In this document: positions 47,817 through 60,566 of the stretch, in pieces
Layout: every line of letters begins with the position of its first letter
Numbering within the stretch: position 1 is the stretch's first letter
Assembly: GCA_003013855.2 (NCBI GenBank)
Contig: ML058453.1
Coordinates: 4,953,861 to 5,017,860, forward strand
Source: Liriodendron chinense
Taxonomy: Eukaryota > Streptophyta > Magnoliopsida > Magnoliales > Magnoliaceae
Reading direction: 5' to 3'
DNA: 64,000 bases
The notes under the pieces: generated by a model
Seen by the model: the letters and a program-made list of their open reading frames with translations, nothing else
Told to the model about the DNA's origin: nothing
Databases searched by the model: none
Translations under genes and position numbers: made by a program

Positions 47817-50800
47817 TCAAAATTCAGAATACAATCGAACTAGGCGTAAGGAATCAAAAGGTGTCTGCAACCGCCATTCTCTTTGCTTTTTGCTCAGTGG
47901 TCTCCCTTTCCCTGCCTGTTCTCTGTTTATCCTCACATCTGCTAAACTCCAAGTGCAGTGTCTTGATTCCAAATCAAACGAAACCAGCTTGAAAACACCG
48001 TCGCTTTCTTGTGATGGCCCGTTTGCGACCACCTCGGTGATATACTTCACATACATTGGCAAGTCCTTGAACTGATCAAGCTCTTGGGGAATTTGGATGA
48101 TCCTTTCAACGCCAGGAGAAGATACCTGAAAAAGAACCATTACTTGTCATTTTTTGAGAGAAAAAAAAAAAAAATTCTAAGTATGGTTTGGAGGAATTCA
48201 AAATGAATAATAGTTCAGGTGCTACTACAGACAGGATGAAAGACAACTGTTGGGGATTTGTGCCTGCTTCATATGTCACATAATGCACAAAAATTGCATG
48301 CAAAAGAAGTACGAGATGGAAAGGCTTGTAAAGCTTCCATCTCGGGACTTCATTTCTGAAAATTCAAGACTCCAACCAACTTGAAATTGTGAGTATGGAA
48401 ATATTGTTATGATAATCATAAGAAAAGTTTAAAATAATTCTGTAATCCAAACACTTGTTTTTTTATCTGTTTATAGACCCAGGATCAATCTCTGAATCTT
48501 TGAAGGGGAAAAAATGTCAGCTACAAGTTCTTGTCAGCGTTCATCTTAAAGCTAAGAAAAACTAACCTCAAACAAAAAATAATAATACTAATAAATAAAT
48601 AAAAGTGACCCTTGTTGTGACCTTTCAGTGATTCCCAATCAAGGATATCCAAGGGTTGCATCAATCCTGATCTATTGCTGTCCTTGTTGTGTTTGTAGGG
48701 TTGGATATTACAAAAGGAAAAATTGGATTGCGTTGTATCATTACTCAAATACCATCGAAACCCTAAGGAAGAAAAGGAGAAGAAGATATCCCTAGTAACT
48801 TACATGAAATGACATATTTGTCCTTTCATGCCAATATAATATTAACTCCTACATAAAACCCCTTTACTCACTAGATGCCGCACTTTATAGCAGACATAAG
48901 CCCAATATCGGGAGTATAAATCATCATTTAAAGGATGTAGAACTAAGACTACACACACCAACAAAGTTACATAGAGTTAGGCTAAAATGAGTATAGGAAT
49001 ATATATGGTTGAAAAAGCCTACTTCCAAGGAAATGTTTTCTGGTATAGCTCCAGCAAGCTCTGCTTCATCCAATCGCGCTCGATAGGCAGATGAGAAAAC
49101 TTCAATATCAGTCATACTCGGAGAGCCATACCTATGAAACATCCTTCATCCATTAGAAATATTTTACAAAATACTAATCATGGAATAGAGAACATTTTCA
49201 ACTTGTAATTGATCATTCAAAAGATTTACTACAGTTATAAATTATGCCATTTGAAAAGATAATAACTAAAAACAAAATAGGCCTTTTTTGACTAAAACAA
49301 AATTAATAGAAAAGTAAAAATACTGCTTCCAAACACACTAAAGACTGAAATCTTAGGATAGAAATTTTCTTTCCCTTTCAGGGTTCTCTTAATAAAATGT
49401 CTTATCGATTATCAAAAAAGTTGGGCCCTGTTGGTAACACCTAAAAATGAGTGTCTCATTTTAGTTAACAGTAATTATGTGTTAGAGATTTGTATTAGAG
49501 ATGTTGATCACTAACACATAATTACTGTGAACATGAACTCATTATTTACTAGAGATCAAGATCTCTAATATAAAATTAATGTTCACTAATATGACATGAA
49601 CTCATTTTTAGGCATCTTGCAAACAAGGCCTTAAGAGTAGAAATCCCTGGTGGGAAAAGTTGCACGGGAGTACAAAATTATCAAGATCCTGGTTACATTT
49701 AACAACAACATTAGCAACCTAGGTGAAACAAGTTGAATCAGTTGATGAATGTAACTTCAGTATTAACACTCTGCTCTAAATTTATCTTGCCTAAAAGCCT
49801 CACAAAGTACTTGACAACTGTATGACACACACGAGAACATATAAAAATTGAAACTTTGATATCATTGCTAGCCATTTATCGCTCGCCTAGGCCCCACCAC
49901 AGATGGGTCGCATGGGGAAAAAAAAAACCATTGATCAGTGATCCCTACTAGGCATTGGCATGTGGGTGGATTGATTGCAACCATTCTTTGTATAGATGGT
50001 GAAGATATTAGATGGATCTTTGCCACATGGCTCATCCATGGAGAGGCCAACTAGATGAATCATCTGAATCATTAAATGGCAAGGAACAAGAGGTGAGAAA
50101 CAATGAGAGAAACAAGGTCGAGCCATGCTAGAAAACATCGTGAAAATTATGCCTTTCCTACAAGGAGTAATCCAACCTTTGAGAAGGCTCCTCGCACAAA
50201 TATCCATTCTTGGACCGAGTATCAGAGATGATACTCAGTTCCAAATTGAGGAAATGGTGTTTTTTAGGAAATACCATTTCTAATACACTGAGAAATGAAA
50301 AGCTGTTTGCCTTGATTGCTTTTCAAGAAGATTTTCTTGAAAAAAATTCTCCATTTCCAAACATGTTGTTTGGGAAAAACATCATGTTTCACATCATCAC
50401 AGGTGACACATTGGTACATGTGGGCTGCTTGAAGATGGATGGTGGTGCATGGTGCATGTGGAACACTTAAAGATGGGGGGTTTTACATGTCATGCATGTG
50501 GCACATTGGCACATATATGGTGCTCTAAGATGAATGGTGGCATATGTGGCACATGTGGGGCACTTGTATGGATGTTTGCACGTGTGGGGCACTTGTAGGT
50601 GGTCAGTGGCACATGTCGCATATGTGAAGTTCTTAAAGATGGACGGCGGCCATGTGGCACGTGGCTTAATAGCACTTGTTGTTGCATGTGGGGCATTTGA
50701 AGATGAGGGTGGCACATTGACACATGGGGCACTAAAAGACGGGGGTGGCACATGTTGCATATGTGGCACATTGCCACGTGTGGTGCTTTAAGATGGCTGG

Positions 50801-53800
50801 TGGCGCAATGGCACAAGTGGGGCACTTAAAAATTGGATGGTATTAAGAAGATTTTTTTTTTTTTTTTTGGTGGGGGGGGGGGGGGGGGCACATATTTTTC
50901 TCTCAATTTCTTAGAAATGGCATTACTTAATTATAGGCAAGGAAACGAAAAGGCGGCAATTTTTTAGTAAATGAGAGGGAGATGGAAAAGGCATTTATAA
51001 GAAATTTACGAAAACAAACAATGGAAACACCATTTTCATAGAAATGGCATTTTCTCAATGTATGTTTCAGTGAATCCAAACAGGCTTTAAATTCCAAGGG
51101 TGGAAATCCACCTAAGGAATGCATAATTCCTCTTCCCATAAGTTTATGCTCATCTAGGATTTTTTTTTTTCTTTTTTCTTTAAAGATACTCATCTAGAAA
51201 ATGACCATGCACGAATATGACTTTAGTGTACAGCTAGGGTTTATATTACACTTCGTACCAAAGAATGGTTGGGAAATATGTATTCAGTGCTGGTAGTCCG
51301 AAATCATACATCTCTGATCCAAAAATAGTAGGGTGCATGTTGCACTCTTCCGATAAGGTGATATCAATGGAGAAATAGATAATACTTCATTACTAATGAT
51401 GTAGGAGTGTCCAATAATCCAATGGGAGAACATGAGTGGTCCCATTTCTGATCAATTGAAGATCATGCCCATCACCTAATTAAAGATCCAACTATCCATA
51501 CTGAAGATCCTGAGCATCCAGCCATCCTGATTAAAGATTTCGATTTTGGGCCATATTGTCCATATTGATTTTATGAAAGATAAGGACCTTATCAATGGTC
51601 CATATGAGTGTTTTGGACACGATCAATGGTTAATCATGGACTGACGGGACCCATAGGATTAACTGGATGGCCAAAAAACAGAAATCGATCGGACTGTGGA
51701 GCCCACAAATCCAAACTACACCAGCTCTTTAGTGACATTATACAAACCATATAAAAGGAAATAGGGTTTTTTTTTTCTCTCTGTAAAAACCATACAGACC
51801 TAGAGCCCATATGGTTATGGATGAGCATTTACTTTTGGTCTTTCTCTCTCTCTCTTCTTCTTCTTCTTCTACTTCTTTTTTTTTTTTTTTTTTTTTTTTT
51901 TTGAAGGATGAATGAATTTTATAAAGGAAGAAAACACAAGAAATTACATAGGGAGAGAATCGACAAACAAAACGACATGGAGATTGAAGCCCTTTTTGGC
52001 TAAATCATCAGCTACATAACTCCCTTCTCTCTTAACATGAGAAAAGGACAGAGGTGCTCCTCAGCTTCCTGATTTCCTCCACCCATCCCCCAATGTCCAC
52101 AGGTATTTATCCTCTGAAGACACCCATTAGATAGCAGTAGTAGAATCATCCTTAATGATTGAAGGAGGCGCAGCATTGGAACGAGCTCTTCCAGTACCGT
52201 CCATATGGCCCTCATGTACGCCTCATTAAAATCTAAATCCCTTAAGTCATGCATAGACAGTGGGATGGTTTGTAGAACCATTGATCTTAAATCCCTATAG
52301 TCATCTCCAGATGCAGATCTCACCGTTGATCATTGCTACTCAGTTTTGGGTGGAGTGGTTTGGACCCCCCCATGCCGCAGGAATCTTTTTGAAGAGGAAG
52401 GGGAGGAGTTCTTAAACTTGTTGAAGTGACTTCTTGATATTTGCCCTTTCATGGAGACTAGATATTCGATGGTGTGGATTGTAGAAGAGTTGGTCTAATT
52501 CTTGGGTCATCTTCAAAAGAAAAAGCGCATACTTCTTTCATTTGATCCTACAGGCCTCTCAAGGTGATAATGCTGGCATGGTTGGTTGGAAGGAGCAAGG
52601 TGCTTATGGTTGATAATCATCAGAAAAGGAAGATGATGATTAGCAATGTATTTCTAATGTGCTTTCAGAAGGAGGAGATAGTAGACCAACTCTTCTTCCA
52701 TTGCTCTTTCACCAGAGAGTTGTGGGATAGGTTTTTGGCTATTTTCAGCATGTCATGGATGATGCCATGTTTATTTAGGGCCTTTTCCTCTCTTAGCACG
52801 GGGTGGGATGGGGAAGTGCGGGAGGTTGTCATTATTGGCCAGTTTGTAGGTTTTATGGATTGAGAGGAACAACCATTGTTTTTGCAACTCAAGTGGGGTA
52901 GGGCAAGAGGTATTTAGGAGGGGAAAATTATTTGTAATGGACTAGGCCTCGAACTCATTTTTTCTCGGAGACTGTCCTCTTTCCTCTATTTCTAGGGCTT
53001 CTTTGTAATTCTTTCAACTGTTTTGGCCTTCTTGATCAAAAAAATACTTAACTTCCAAAAAAAAAAGGATAGACAGGATAGACATCTCCTTAGTCAACCT
53101 TAACAATCCCATAATTACCAGTTGACCAAGGTTAGACCTACAACAACCATCAAAATTAAGCTTCCACATGAACCTTAGGGGAGGCACCCAAGCCACATAG
53201 GGGACATGGGGGATTTAAGGATGAGTGTCGTCCTTAGTGATTTACATCCATCCTCTTTAAAAATCACTTTCTGACATGTGCAAATTCCTTAGTGATAAAA
53301 ACCTGCTAGATAATCCTTTCTTGAGCCCTTTTCCTCAACGTGGTACATAGCTTCCTGTCAAATCACCACTTTCTCTAAAAGCGCGAGCTGTTAGAGGATG
53401 GCGTATCAATGTATATCAAGCGACTTCAACACTCCCCCGCACATGCGGGGTGGAACTCCGCACAGGAACATATTGGGCAAGGGTGGAGGGAACCTAGGTG
53501 GAGGGATAATCACAACTCACACCATAAATGGCCCCCCCATGGGAGAATATATTACCGGTGGCATATTTGCTACTTCCAAGATTTGAACACAGGACCTTCC
53601 GCTCTGATACCATGTCAAACAACCACTTTCTCTAAAAGCTCGAACTGTTAGAGGATGGTGTATCAATGCATATTGAGGGACTTCAACACTTCCAATGTAT
53701 TTCTGAAGGCACTTGAAGGTTCAAGTATTAGCTTAACATTTTTTAGTGGATACCTTCTTTTAAATACCAACTTGTGGTAAATGTAAGAGTCCTTATGTAA

Positions 53801-56494
53801 TTGGGAAAGGAAGCTTTGACCAATAGAGTTCAAGACCCCTTTTTTTGGGTTAATAATGATTTGAATACAAAGGCTATAAACATAGCCATACATACAGTGA
53901 CTTAAATGAATAAAATTAGGTTTTCTTTGCTTCATGTGACAGGAATCAAAGCCTAGGAGAACGATTCTTCTAGAACCCTTTGGTACAACTCATTAGGGCT
54001 TGTTTGGAGTGATTCCGCATCTTTATCCTTTTTTCCTTTTATTTATTCAATTTCCCACTATAAGTGAAGAGATCATCAATTTTTTGGCATAACCTTGGAG
54101 GTTTGATCTTCTAATTGGTGTGTAACCTATCCTAGTTCAATATTCTTGTTGTCCTAACCAACCATCTTTTGGAAGAAATAGAGGCAGAAAAAGGAAAACC
54201 AAATCCAACTTCTCTTTTTTGGCCTGTGAAAATAGAGTAGACTACCTCTAAGACACTGTCAAAATTCTCCAAGAAAAAGCTTAAGATCCTAGGCTTTATG
54301 ACATCTATGGCTTGTTTGGTTTTTCAATTTACCATGAAATGCAAAGTAAATGAGCCATCATTATCATTTACAGGTGTTTGTTTAAACAACAATCATGGCT
54401 AGTAAATTGAGATTCAATTACACTTGCAAAGGAAGAAGGTAAGGTAAATTGTAATCGTTACATTCTCACATTGTAAAACTACCATTTTTATTTAAACAAA
54501 CAACATAGCAAAATCATCATTGCAGTGAAATATAACTGACGTCACCACACAGTTACAAGAGTAAATACATTGACAATCATTTACCCTTGTAATCGGAAAA
54601 CCAAACAGGCTCCCATTGTTTCACGTGGTCACATTAATATCATGAATTTGTCATCCATGCAAATATAAAATGAAGCAAAACTATAAGAATGTCACTAGAA
54701 TTTACAAAATTCTGATGTTGTCTCAGCATACTGAAATTTGACAGGATACTTACTTATTGGAAAGCTTCTCAATGCGTACTTGAATAGTGGAACATGTAGA
54801 TGTCTTAAAAGCATATATGTTGAAGTCACTGTCTAATGACTTAGAAACCTCTTCAGCAATAGCTAGTGCTTTTTTGTCCCACCATGTACCAGCAAGCAGA
54901 ATCCCACCCCCTCCACTTCCATCTCCAACCTTCAAAAAAGAGAGAGTTTCATGAAGCAGTAACACTCTCCAAGTTGCTAAATGGCCATAAATGTAGAAGA
55001 TGACTTACAAAGAGTTCTGTATCCTCCACCTCAAAGTCATCCTCAAAATCATCATCATCATCGTCCATGAGCGTCCCTATACCATTCAAGAGCTCAGGCA
55101 TGATGCTTTTAATGTAACAAATAAGCATTTTCTTCATATTATAGCATTTAAATGCACCACCACTTGTAATGTTCACGCACGCATGCGCGCGCGCGTGCAC
55201 GCACACTCACACTCGTATACACGCATGCATATCCGCACCCACACATGCACGCATGAGCACATAACATGTACAGCCACACCCACACACGTGCGCATGCATG
55301 ACAAAGTTACAATCATCCAATGGCAATTATAACAATAACGGTGGGATTGAATGCACTATCATATTGAGTTGTGATTATTCCTTAATAAAGTGGAACTAAC
55401 CAAATTGCAATTTCCTTCCATAGCATTCCCATTGAGGCTGTGGGCTTCAAACTACAATTGCATTACTTTCAAGTCGAACTTCATAGAAACTGCAATTCAA
55501 GGGCTATTTTCTCATCATGACTATAGGAAATATCATTAAAAAATTCTACTGTCAACTTGATTAAACTAAATGTTTGCAAATTCAATTTGCTTGTTTATCA
55601 GAATGCAGCCTAAATAAGAAGGAAAAGAAAACCAATCAGAATGGTAGAGCTTGCATTTCAAGCCACACACATCACAAATCCAAATTAAAGCAAAACCCAC
55701 ATCCCAAACCATCCTCAATAACAGGAATTGCAATTCACAACCACGAACAGATCCCATGTTTATGGCACACACCAGAACCACAACTCACAAGGACAATGTA
55801 AGTGAAACTCAACTTCTAGAATTCATTGAACCCATGTTTAAATCATACTGAAACCATTACAGAACGAAGTAAACAAAACTCAATTTTTACAGTTCATCAA
55901 TTGATTCGAAAAATATGAAATTTTCCAAAAGTAATTGTAAGGTATAACCACATTACTAATTCAAAATAAAGAAAAACTACATTATTAATTCAAAAAAAGA
56001 AAACCCAGATTTCCAAAACGACCCCAATCACAGGAATTGCAAGTCACAACTGAAAATTGAAGAAAAAAAGGCAACGAAAATCGAGAGCAGAGCTAACCAG
56101 TTTGTGTATTACATCAAAACCCATGATTCGTATGACAGAATAAACAAAACCCAATTCCTAGAATTCAATTATCCATCCAAAGAGGTATAACTACAGCCAA
56201 AAAAAAAAAAGAGACAAGAAAAGGACATAAAAATTACAAGAAATTACCATTTTCGAGCTCATTGTCTTCTTCTTCTTCTTCAGTGGCAGTTCTTTTCAGA
56301 ACTGGTTCGAGTTGCCAATTCCGCTTCTTGGCGTGTGTAACGTAAGGGTTCTTTGTGGAATATGGAAAACGCCAGGGGCAAAATGGGAAAGCGAGCAGGG
56401 CATGTGCAGGGGAAAATGAAGTGTGCAAGTCCGATGGACTGGAAACTGAAGATACCGTGTTCCCACTCAAACTCCTCATTGCACCGATTTCCAT
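47817..56494 (-). CDS. Plastid RimP-like ribosome maturation factor (UPF0090)
   Basis: Plant relative of bacterial RimP, which helps mature the 30S subunit; here probably for plastid 30S ribosomes. Five exons on the - strand: 56494-56248, 55076-55009, 54929-54754, 49131-49023 and 48125-47817. They total 909 nt, coding for 302 aa, with all phases consistent. Residues 1 to about 55 are Ser/Thr/Arg-containing and resemble a plastid transit peptide. Residues about 72-105 form an acidic linker (TEEEEEDNE, then DDDDDDFEDDFEVED). Exon 3 holds the N-terminal RimP domain with IQVRIEKLSNKYGSPSMTDI across the junction. The conserved AIPENISLEVSSPGVERII follows. Exon 5 ends with the C-terminal SH3-like part. 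Intron 3 is 5.6 kb and packed with LINE, TRIM and minisatellite DNA. The family is clear; the substrate in plastids is inferred. Confidence 0.92.
49422..49634. mobile_element. hAT-like MITE in RimP-like gene intron 3
   Basis: Inverted ends gggccctgttggtaacacc and ggcatcttgcaaacaaggcc enclose cctaaaaatgag and ctcatttttagg. Relative of the element at 9545-9723. Confidence 0.65.
50400..50845. repeat. GGCACAT minisatellite array, locus B
   Basis: About 9-10 degenerate units of 40-50 bp built from ggcacatgtggggcactt and aagatggatggtggcaca. Shares its vocabulary with 28640-28890. It is followed by a T-tract and G-tract (50857-50888). It lies in intron 3 of the RimP-like gene. Confidence 0.8.
51872..52323 (-). 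pseudogene. LINE RNase H 3' end with poly(A)
   Basis: On the - strand an RVT_3 (RNase H) relic reads FNEAYMRAIW, then, with frameshifts, SSEDKYLWTLGDG and SYVADDLAKKG. It ends in about 30 A (T-tract 51872-51902 on the + strand). It is 5'-interrupted and non-functional. It lies in intron 3 of the RimP-like gene. Confidence 0.75.
52330..53068 (+). pseudogene. LINE zf-RVT 3' fragment with poly(A)
   Basis: The frame at 52564-52863 reads RSKVLMVDNHQKRKMMIS, then VDQLFFHCSFTRELWDRFLAIF, the RT zinc-binding segment of plant LINEs. The frame closes at 52863 and the 3' text ends in an A-tract (about 53057-53068). The left edge is approximate. Confidence 0.7.
53069..53200 (-). pseudogene. LINE RNase H start fragment
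   Basis: The - strand reads WVPPLRFMWKLNFDGCCRSN and GQLVIMGLLR, the opening of the RVT_3 RNase H domain (FDG motif). It is the likely upstream continuation of 51872-52323, separated from it by the + strand LINE fragment. Confidence 0.7.
53356..53688 (-). mobile_element. TRIM retrotransposon, copy 2 (333 bp)
   Basis: Reverse orientation relative of 1927-2271. The 76-bp LTRs are at 53356-53431 and 53613-53688. The primer site complement gctctgatacca (53601-53612) lies directly inside the - strand 5' LTR, and the purine tract complement ctcccccgcac (53432-53442) abuts the 3' LTR. A perfect 5-bp duplication cttcc flanks it (53351-53355, 53689-53693). The interior is 181 bp, 12 bp shorter than copy 1. 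It lies in intron 3 of the RimP-like gene, inserted in LINE-like sequence. Confidence 0.94.
53700..54305. other. Probable LINE-derived non-coding sequence
   Basis: No intact frame. The style (long decayed frames on the - strand, such as around 54140-54240) and its place next to LINE fragments suggest more LINE debris, but no domain could be named. Confidence 0.35.
54310..54610. mobile_element. hAT-like MITE (about 300 bp)
   Basis: Ends gcttgtttggtttttcaatt and ggaaaaccaaacaggc are inverted. A shared interior (tgagccatcattatcattt; gtaaggtaaattgtaatc) recurs at 60567-60792 and 60840-61030. Confidence 0.7.
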
Positions 56495-56512
56495 ATCTCA
56501 GGAATTTCTGAT

Positions 56513-56529
56513 TCTCTCTCTCTCTCTCT
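56513..56529. repeat. Short CT repeat upstream of the RimP-like gene
   Basis: A TCTC run about 20 bp upstream of the chosen ATG (56494), within the probable 5' UTR or promoter. Pyrimidine-rich leaders are common in plant housekeeping genes. Confidence 0.6.
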
Positions 56530-56569
56530 CAAGAACGGATTGCCTACTGAGAAACAGAGTTTATCATTT

Positions 56570-56850
56570 TAGGAGCTCAAGTGAACAAAAATGAAAACTT
56601 CTCGAGGTCCACATAAGCTTTGACTATGACCTTGTGAACAAAGTTAGATGATACATAAAAACTGTAGGTTTCAACCGTTACATTATAAATAAACATCAGG
56701 GACAAAGGAAGGTTTCAACCCTAGACGTCATTATGGTACTGCCTACTTGAGCTTTGGATATGCTTCAATTTTTGGGCTCATGTCCTCACATGACCTGGAA
56801 AAATGGATCGACCACGTAGATAGGACGCGGCAAAATTTCTCTGGCCCCAC
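56570..56850. mobile_element. GGGCCCACC-type MITE copy (partial)
   Basis: Family right-arm text: aagttagatgatacataaaa, gctttggatatgcttcaatt and gacctggaaaaatggatcga. Confidence 0.55.
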
Positions 56851-56857
56851 CACCCGG

Positions 56858-57210
56858 AGCGATTAGGTGTGGATTGCTTACTAACTGAGTACGCAGTAAA
56901 TTGTGGAACCACCATCTGTTTTATCAGCTCATTTTAGGGCATGATCCCAAAATAAAAGCATATCCAAAGCTCAAATGGACCACACCACAGGAAACAATGG
57001 GGATAATAGTATCCACCATTGAAACCTTCCTAAGGCCTACTATAATGTTTATTTGTTAGCGTACCTGTGGATGAGGTCACATAAACATGGATGAAGGGAA
57101 AACACAAGTATCAACATGATTCAAAACTTCTAGTCTCAGAGAATTTTTAAACCGTGTCCACTTGAGCTCCATGTGCTTCAAGTTTGGGCTCTGTTCTAAA
57201 ATGATCTTGT
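56858..57210. mobile_element. GGGCCCACC-type MITE copy (left part)
   Basis: Opens gagcgattaggtgtggattg and ttactaactgagtacgcagt, then the family body to aaacttctagtctcagagaa. The right arm is truncated near 57210, after which ttgggttgggcttgg-type low-complexity text runs to about 57800. Confidence 0.6.
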
Positions 57211-57879
57211 AAAATTAGGGCTAAAAGTTGGGTGGGTTCAACTTGACCGACTTGTGACCAACCTAATATTGGGTTGGGCTTGGGTAGGAAGTATTGAATA
57301 CCATCTCGAGCTTGGGCTATGAAAACACCAACCCGATACAATTTGAGTCGAGCTTGGGTTAAGGTCTGGAGTTGCCCAACCCAACCCGAACCCGATCTCG
57401 ATCTATATACAAGTTACTTATAATTTTATTATATTTTTATTAAGTAAACTTATTAGTTTATATTACTTTAGTAAGTAAACTTATAATGTTTGAACTTTGA
57501 TATGCTTGAATTTGAAACGCTTGAATGTTAAAGGAGTAGTTATCTTATATTTTAACATATTTGTTTAGAAAAAAGTAAAGTTCTTTAGATAAATAACTAC
57601 ATATATAATTAGTAAAGTCATAGGTACAAAAAAAATAAGGCACGTATTGAAACATAATATACTAATGTAATAACAAAAATATTAGCATATATCAACCTAA
57701 CCGAACCTACTTGGGTTGGGCTTGGGTAGAAAATTTCCAACCCGAGGTTGGGTTAGGTTGGGTTGGGTTGAGATTGAGCACCAACCCGACCTGACCTGCC
57801 CGACTTTCACCCATGTAAAATAGATGGATAGCCGGGATAAGACACCCATATCAAGGTGGGCATAATGAGGAAACTTTTT

Positions 57880-58300
57880 GGGGCCCATCGTGATTGACAT
57901 CTTTTATCCGCACCATTCATCCATTTTACTAGCTCATTTTAGCTCATTTTAGTGCATGAGCCCAAAATTGAAGTATATCCAAAGCTCAAGTGGGCCACAC
58001 CTAGTAAACAGTGTGAGTTGCACACCTACTTGTGAAATTTCTGGGGGGCTACAGAAGTTTTGGATCAGCTTATATTTTGTGTGTTCCCTTGGTCTGTGTG
58101 ACCTTGTAGAGAGGTTGGATGACAAATAAACATCACTATAAGCCCTAAGTATGGTTTCAAGGGTGGGTGGACACCATATTCCCACTTTTTTCATGGTGTG
58201 GTCTAATGGAGCTTTGGATATGATTTAATTTTGAGATCATACCCAAAAATGGTATGGAAAAGTAGATGTACGGCATAGATAAGACACACATCCATGGTGG
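57880..58300. mobile_element. GGGCCCACC-type MITE copy
   Basis: ttttggggcccatcgtgatt (left) and catccatggtggaccctaca (right) bracket the standard body, including a small tandem agctcattttagctcatttt near 57930. Confidence 0.65.
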
Positions 58301-58334
58301 ACCCTACATATATTTACTAAGTATTTACTAAGTA

Positions 58335-58790
58335 ATCTGTTTTCATTAGGCCTGGCCCCTCCACCTTTATGTATGTATTTTATATCCATGCCACTCATCC
58401 ATGCTTCAGATCACCTTAGGACATAGCACAAAAATGAAGTAAATTCAAATCTCAGTTGGACTATACCATAGGAAACGATGGTGATTGACCATTAAAATCT
58501 TATTGTAGGCCATGGAAGTTTTGGATCAGGCTAATATTTGTTTTTCCCTTCATCAGGGTTTGTGTGACCTCATCAACAGGCTAGGTTGCAAATTAACATT
58601 GCCTAAATATTATAGTGGGCCTTAGGAGGTTTTTGATGATAGGGTTTTCAATCAATACTCTTTCCTATAGTCTAGTCTACCTGAGATTTGGACCGGCTTC
58701 ATTTTTGGGCTCATGCACTGAAATAACCTGGCAAAAGGGATGGAAAGTAGGGATATAAAATACATACATGAAGGTGGGCCCACAGTAAGA
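58335..58790. mobile_element. GGGCCCACC-type MITE copy
   Basis: gtttatatcc-type left arm after attaggcctggcccctccac; right arm tgaaggtgggcccacagtaa. Standard body. Ends loosely inverted. Confidence 0.65.
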
Positions 58791-58799
58791 GCCACAACT

Positions 58800-59185
58800 A
58801 ATTTGCTCCCTCGCCATGATATATGTCTTATGATCCCAAAAGTAGGCAGATCTAAAGCGCTAGTGGACCACACCATAACAAGCAGTGGGGATTGTGACAC
58901 CCAGCAGTTGAAACATTCATAATGCCCACTATAATATTTATTTTGCCATCCAACCTGTTCATGAGGTCACACGGACATGGACAAAGGGCAAACACAAGTA
59001 TCTGCTTGATCCAATACTTCCTAGCACCAAAAAGTTTCAATGGTAAGCATTCAATCCCCGCTGTTTGGTATGGTGTTGTCTACTTGAGCTTTGGATCTGC
59101 CTCATTCTTGCACTCATGCCCTAAAATAATTTGGAGAAGTGGATGAACAGCATGGATAAAATACATACATCATGGTGGGCTCATA
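58800..59185. mobile_element. GGGCCCACC-type MITE copy
   Basis: ctcgccatgatatatgtctt through taaaatacatacatcatggt. Central halves are near inverted copies of each other. No gene is seen from 59200 to 60560, where decayed repeat text (ggtggatttc; gtgtcacc; ggcccacttga) continues. Confidence 0.65.
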
Positions 59186-60566
59186 GAGTTTTCCCACTCA
59201 TGCGCCATACCCAAGTGGGTGCTGTGTTCTCTACTCCTCAATCCAAGTCTGGTCCAGGCTAGGTAAGGTTGGGTTCTGTGAGCTAAGCCCGACTCCTTTA
59301 CTAAAACGGACGCAGCCCATTACCCATAGCCCAACCTAACCCACTTAAAACTCATCAAGCCCAAGCCCAAGCCCAACCGAACTAACTGATCATGGTTTAG
59401 GAGCCTTTGGGCTGTGATATTTTTATAAAGAGTTTACAGTAACTAATGGGTGAGGTTTAGACAGAAAATTTCAGGCTTCAACAAGTTACAAGCTGCATGT
59501 AATTTACAGAGATGGCGTTTAAATGGAAATTTTCATTGCAAATAAGGGGTCCTTTGGCACCATGAATTCCATGTGAATTGGAATGCTCATTTGTGTTTGT
59601 TAAAATACACATGGACTCCACGTCGCACCTTCGAGCAGAAATGATATGCATTCTATCAATGCACACATGTAGCCATTGTGATATTAAAGTGAAATTTATC
59701 CCTGTCATCAGGTGTGTCACTCCACTATAGTTGTAAGGCCCAAAAATTGGTTTGAACCATGATTCAGGTGGGCCATATTTTTAGAAACAATGTACGGGGC
59801 GTACTTCTTTTACCTGTTGCCCTTCATATGGCCCACTTGAGTTATGAACCGGGCTAATTTTTGGACCCTATAAAAATGTAGTGACACACTTGGTAATTGG
59901 GGTGGATTTCGCTTAAACATTATGGTGTGCCACTTATTCACAAAGTCAAATTTACACCATTGTTATGCTAGTCAGAACTCATCCATGCTTAAAAACTACG
60001 CAGATACAGTCTACCATGATGTTTCTCTAAAATCCACCCTAGTCACCAAGTGTGTCACCGATTTTAGCCATACGTCTTAAAATCAGCTTAGTTCACGACT
60101 CAAGTGGGCACACTAATGGAAATAGTAATGCTCATTCTCCAAATTGTTTCCTTTTGTGTGGCCCGCCTAAATCAAGGATGGACCTGAATTTTTGTCCAGA
60201 GGCTTTCATTTTAACTTTGCCTATAACAATTAGAGTGGATTTCATATAATCATCAAGGTGGGCCCCGAAAAAAGTTATGGTGGGCATCCCTTTCTCAATT
60301 GTTTCCTTTCATATGGCCCACTTGAATCACAAGCATGACTGATTTTTTGGCCAAATAGCTAAAATGGGGTGACACAAGTGATTGAGATGGATTTCACATC
60401 ACGATAGAGCCCCTCTATTGTTGAAGTGATGCACACCATATAAATGTGGTGGCAATCGGAATTCATTTACCACCATTGTATGTGTACACAAATGCACTTG
60501 CTTTTTTATTGTTATTATCATTGGCAACCGTTTCCATCATTTCCATGGTGCCAAATGATCCCCTGA

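Noticed and set aside
50467..50825. Frames rich in CHMCH/ATC on - strand
   Set aside because: They are translations of the GGCACAT array, not zinc-finger proteins.
55185..55300. CACGCA/GCGCGC alternating tract as a regulatory or Z-DNA element
   Set aside because: Simple purine-pyrimidine low-complexity sequence in an intron; nothing further supports function.
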